Shown here: positions 61,563 through 64,000 of the stretch, piece after piece | How positions within the stretch are numbered: position 1 is the stretch's first letter | How the letters are laid out: each line of letters begins with the position of its first letter | From: Nonomuraea fuscirosea | GTDB lineage: Bacteria; Actinomycetota; Actinomycetes; Streptosporangiales; Streptosporangiaceae | Reading direction: 5' to 3' | DNA length: 64,000 nt | Assembly: GCF_003001935.1 (NCBI RefSeq) | Contig: NZ_PVNG01000004.1 | Span: 1-64,000, forward strand | Program-made: the position numbers and the translations under genes | Notes under the pieces: model-generated | What the model was told of the DNA's origin: nothing | Databases searched by the model: none | Seen by the model: the letters and a program-made list of their open reading frames with translations, nothing else

Positions 61563-62783
61563 ATGACGCTCGCTCTCTACGGCGGAGCCCCCGTCCGCAC
61601 CTCCCCCTGGCCCGCCTGGCCGCCGCCGCTCGACGGCGCCCAGCGTGAACGGGTCACCGCCGTGCTGGACAGCGGACTGTGGGGCGCCACGCAGGGTGGG
61701 TCCGCGTGCGCGGAGCTGGCCGGCGCGTTCGCTCGCCGGTCGGGGGCCGAGCACGCCGTGACCGTCGGCAACGCCACGCTCGGTCTGTTCGCCGCGTTGC
61801 GCGGGCTCGGGGTCGGGCCCGGCGACGAGGTGATCGTCCCGGCGTACACGTTCGTCGCCTCGGCCACCGCCGTCCTGCTCGCCGGCGCCACGCCGGTGAT
61901 CGCCGACGTGGACGCGGACGACCTGCACCTGTCGGCGGACACGGTACGGGCGGCGCTCACCCCGCGCACCGCCGCGATCATGCCGGTGCACCTCGCGGGC
62001 AGCCCGGCCGACATGGACCCGCTGACCGAGCTCGCCACCCGGCACGGGCTGGCCGTGATCGAGGACGCCGCCCAGGCGCACGGCGCCACCTACCGGGACC
62101 GTCCGGTCGGCGGGCTCGGCGACGCGGGCGTCTACAGCTTCCAGGCGAGCAAGGCGATGACGGCGGGGGAGGGCGGCCTGATCGTCTGCCGGGACCAGGC
62201 GGTGCACGACGCCGTCTGGTCGGTCTGCAACCTCGGCCGCGACCCCGGCGGCGCCTGGTACGGCCATCCGTCGGTCGGCTGGAACCTGCGGCTGACCGAG
62301 ATCCAGGCCGCGCTGCTGCTGCCCTGGCTGGACCGGCTCGACGCGGAGATCGACCGCAGGAACGCGTTCTGCGCCGCCCTCGAACGCGAACTGTCCGCGA
62401 TACCCGCGCCCCCGGGCCGCGAAGGTGCGGGGGAGCCGGGAGAGAGGGCCGGGCCGGGGGGATTCCGGCCCGTGACGGTGGTCCCGCGGCCGGCGGGGAC
62501 CACGCGGGACTCCCGGCACCTGCTGATGCTCAGGCTGCACGTGCCCGTCGACCGGTCGTTCCTGCTGGAGGCCATGGCGGCGGAGGGGGTGCCGCTCGAC
62601 GGCGGCTACCCGCCGCTCGGCACCATGACGGCGCTGACCGGGGCCGGCGCCAGGCCGGAGCCCTGCCCGGCCGCCGAGGCCGCCGCCCGCGAGGTGGTCT
62701 GGGTTCGCCAGTCCATGCTCATGGACGACCCCGCCGGCGCCGCCTGCGTCGCCGAAGCCCTGGCCAAGGTCCTCACGGGCTGA
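61563..62783 (+). CDS. DegT/DnrJ/EryC1/StrS-family PLP enzyme, copy 2
   Basis: The 406-residue protein shows AVTVGNATLGLFAALRGLG, VIEDAAQAHGATY with the PLP Asp and the Schiff-base Lys in YSFQASKAMTAGEGG (~197). It resembles sugar or cyclitol aminotransferases. A variable stretch at ~278-310 is Gly/Pro-rich. AAGGA ten bases before ATG 61563 is present. No operator lies directly upstream, so it is probably read from site 7 as the last gene of the regulon. Confidence 0.9.
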   Translation: MTLALYGGAPVRTSPWPAWPPPLDGAQRERVTAVLDSGLWGATQGGSACAELAGAFARRSGAEHAVTVGNATLGLFAALRGLGVGPGDEVIVPAYTFVASATAVLLAGATPVIADVDADDLHLSADTVRAALTPRTAAIMPVHLAGSPADMDPLTELATRHGLAVIEDAAQAHGATYRDRPVGGLGDAGVYSFQASKAMTAGEGGLIVCRDQAVHDAVWSVCNLGRDPGGAWYGHPSVGWNLRLTEIQAALLLPWLDRLDAEIDRRNAFCAALERELSAIPAPPGREGAGEPGERAGPGGFRPVTVVPRPAGTTRDSRHLLMLRLHVPVDRSFLLEAMAAEGVPLDGGYPPLGTMTALTGAGARPEPCPAAEAAAREVVWVRQSMLMDDPAGAACVAEALAKVLTG

Positions 62784-62795
62784 CCCGCGACCGGG

Positions 62796-63458
62796 TCAGA
62801 CGGACGCCGGGGTGGCCGGGGCCGACGTGGGCTGCTCGGTGCGGATCAAGGCGTCGCACTCGGCGATCGTCTCCTCCAGCAGCGTCCGCAGCAGCGCGTC
62901 CGGGTCGGGGATGCACGCCTGCACGATCCCCACCACGGCCAGCTGCACCGCGTTCGGGGCCGCGTACCGGCGGAAGCCCTTCTCCGTGATCCGCGCGGCC
63001 CTGCTGAAGCGCCGGGCCTGCTCGGCCGCGTGCGGGACCTCCTCCATGGCCCGCCTGCTGCGCTCGCTCAGCCGCCCGGGCGGCGCGCCGTCGAGCCGGG
63101 CGAGCATCTCCTCGGCCGCCAGCACCGACACCGCCAGCGCGAGCTGGCGCTCGGCCGCCGCGACCGGCAGGGCCGTGGTGGCGCAGCGCAGCGCGATGTG
63201 CGCGTCCACCCGCAGGTCGTCGCTGGCCAGGCCGATGATGGACGGGACGAGGTGGACGAGCTTGGCCCGGCTCTCGTCGCCGGTGTTGTCGTTGACCAGG
63301 CGGGCGAGCGCGGCCAGCAACGGATGGGTGCAGGCCGGATGGTCACTCCACCGCTCGCCGGCCAGGTAGGAGGCCAGCTCCATGAAGCAGGCGCCGCGCT
63401 TCGGGTTGCGATGCCTGCCGCGGGAAAGAACCGGCATGTGATCAAGGTGATTGTCCAC
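62796..63458 (-). CDS. conserved hypothetical protein, actinobacterial
   Basis: The 220-residue soluble, mainly helical protein begins MPVLSRGRHRNPKRGACFME after a short extension and continues LASYLAGERWSDHPACTHPL, LARLVNDNTGDESRAKLVHL. I recognise the pattern as recurring in actinobacteria, but no function is known to me. Two cysteines (GACF, PACTH) near the N-terminus might bind metal or a cofactor (inference). The GTG at 63458 has GGAG five bases upstream; ATG 63437 is the alternative. It converges on the DegT gene with 13 bases between them and shows no link to the regulon. Confidence 0.72.
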   Translation of the reverse strand: MDNHLDHMPVLSRGRHRNPKRGACFMELASYLAGERWSDHPACTHPLLAALARLVNDNTGDESRAKLVHLVPSIIGLASDDLRVDAHIALRCATTALPVAAAERQLALAVSVLAAEEMLARLDGAPPGRLSERSRRAMEEVPHAAEQARRFSRAARITEKGFRRYAAPNAVQLAVVGIVQACIPDPDALLRTLLEETIAECDALIRTEQPTSAPATPASV

Positions 63459-63564
63459 GGGTGCTCCACTGCTCCACGCGATCGCCGTTTATACAGTCTG
63501 CGCCGTCGTGCCGCGCAATGCCAGTGATGTCCTTGAACGTTCCCCCTACCCCGCCGGGTCACAC

Positions 63565-64000
63565 TCAGGCGCTCACGAACACCGCGACCGTCCGCGCGGG
63601 CACCGTCACCGTGCCGGTGGCGGGATCGAACGACGACTCCCGCACCACGGGGTCCTCGGAGGCCGCCTGTACGGGATGCAGCGCCACCTCCCGCCCCGCC
63701 ACCTCCGGCAGCGTCTGCGCCTGGGCCGACGGGGTGGCGTTGAAGACGACCGTCACCGACGCCCAGCGCGGGTCGAGCCCTTCCGTGTCCACGTGCATCG
63801 TGATCACCCCCTCCGCCGAGCCGGGGAACGTCAGCCGCCGCCCCACCTCCTCCGCCGACCCCAGCGCGAACGCCGGCGACGACGCCCTGATCCGCAGCAG
63901 CTCGCCGAACCCGGCCCGGGCGGCGCCGATGTCGGCGCAGCCGGGCCGCAGCGCGGGATCGGCCAGCAGCGGCCTGGCGTAAGGCCACGCGGCCTCGTTG
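63565..64000 (-). CDS. pullulanase-type alpha-1,6-glucosidase, C-terminal part (gene runs off the window)
   Basis: The minus-strand frame is open from the window edge to the stop at 63567-63565, giving 144 C-terminal residues. They match the C-terminal region of bacterial pullulanases (DUF3372-like): WPYARPLLADPALRPG, FGELLRIRASSPAFALGSAE, LDPRWASVTVVFNATP, and the end GTVTVPARTVAVFV. The enzyme debranches alpha-1,6 links in pullulan or glycogen. The catalytic GH13 domain lies outside the window. Confidence 0.85.
   Translation of the reverse strand, partial: NEAAWPYARPLLADPALRPGCADIGAARAGFGELLRIRASSPAFALGSAEEVGRRLTFPGSAEGVITMHVDTEGLDPRWASVTVVFNATPSAQAQTLPEVAGREVALHPVQAASEDPVVRESSFDPATGTVTVPARTVAVFVSA

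Overview
The window reads as chromosomal DNA of a high-GC, sporulating, filamentous actinomycete. GC is very high with strongly GC-biased third positions, GTG starts are frequent, and AGGAGG-type ribosome sites alternate with leaderless starts. The genes present (AfsR-type SARP-NB-ARC-TPR regulator, MmyB-type XRE regulators, GerW/YtfJ-like protein, NucA/NucB nuclease, DUF4142 lipoprotein, pullulanase) fit Streptosporangiaceae such as Nonomuraea. The family is an inference from gene content only. I saw no tRNA, rRNA, CRISPR array, integrase or transposase.

Layout. 0-7 kb: a possible gene end with minisatellites, a membrane-anchored alpha/beta-hydrolase-like protein interrupted by a minisatellite, a DUF4142 lipoprotein, a PRC-barrel/YsnF stress protein and a secreted sialidase-like protein. 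7-14 kb: a co-directional six-gene set (unknown protein, 97-residue peptide, VAO-type flavo-oxidase, MFS exporter, FAD hydroxylase, fatty-acid-type desaturase) behind a structured promoter; it looks like a small unassigned biosynthetic cluster. 14-26 kb: a CopC group, nucleotidyltransferase-like protein, aldo/keto reductase with divergent MmyB regulator, pentapeptide and membrane repeat proteins, a KhtTU-like K+/H+ antiporter pair, and a response regulator, HATPase and PAS histidine kinase. 26-36 kb: carbon metabolism (phosphoketolase-acetate kinase operon, divergent sugar-acid dehydratase, pgi-zwf operon) plus an SDR/MmyB pair. 36-37 kb: about 0.9 kb of non-coding repeats. 37-44 kb: GerW-like protein, NucA/NucB nuclease divergent from an AfsR-type regulator, LysE exporter, an orphan ATP-synthase-b-like protein and a VIT1-type transporter.

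44-62.8 kb is the most interesting part. About fifteen genes look like one regulon. Seven copies of a palindrome, core ACGGTCNNGACCGT, lie in front of the transcription units, and one lies in the leader of a winged-helix regulator (47590-48795) that I cannot place in a named family. Five copies sit on or next to a recognisable promoter, as expected for a repressor. The regulon holds a Gfo/Idh/MocA dehydrogenase, an epimerase-like SDR, two DapA-family lyases, two DegT-type PLP enzymes, a sugar ABC importer without its ATPase, two large exported beta-propeller proteins, and two pairs of TIM-barrel amidohydrolases. In each pair one member keeps the metal ligands and the other has lost them. Nearly every function is present twice. 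I infer inducible uptake and breakdown of an uncommon, probably nitrogen-containing, carbohydrate or cyclitol; the substrate cannot be read from the sequence.

A recurring oddity is minisatellites of 15-30 bp and tandem duplications of 32-59 bp at or just after gene ends. One of these (60.6 kb) has turned a GTGA gene overlap into a chain with a 20-codon relay ORF. The window ends inside the C-terminal part of a pullulanase gene on the minus strand, followed at 62.8-63.5 kb by a conserved gene of unknown function.
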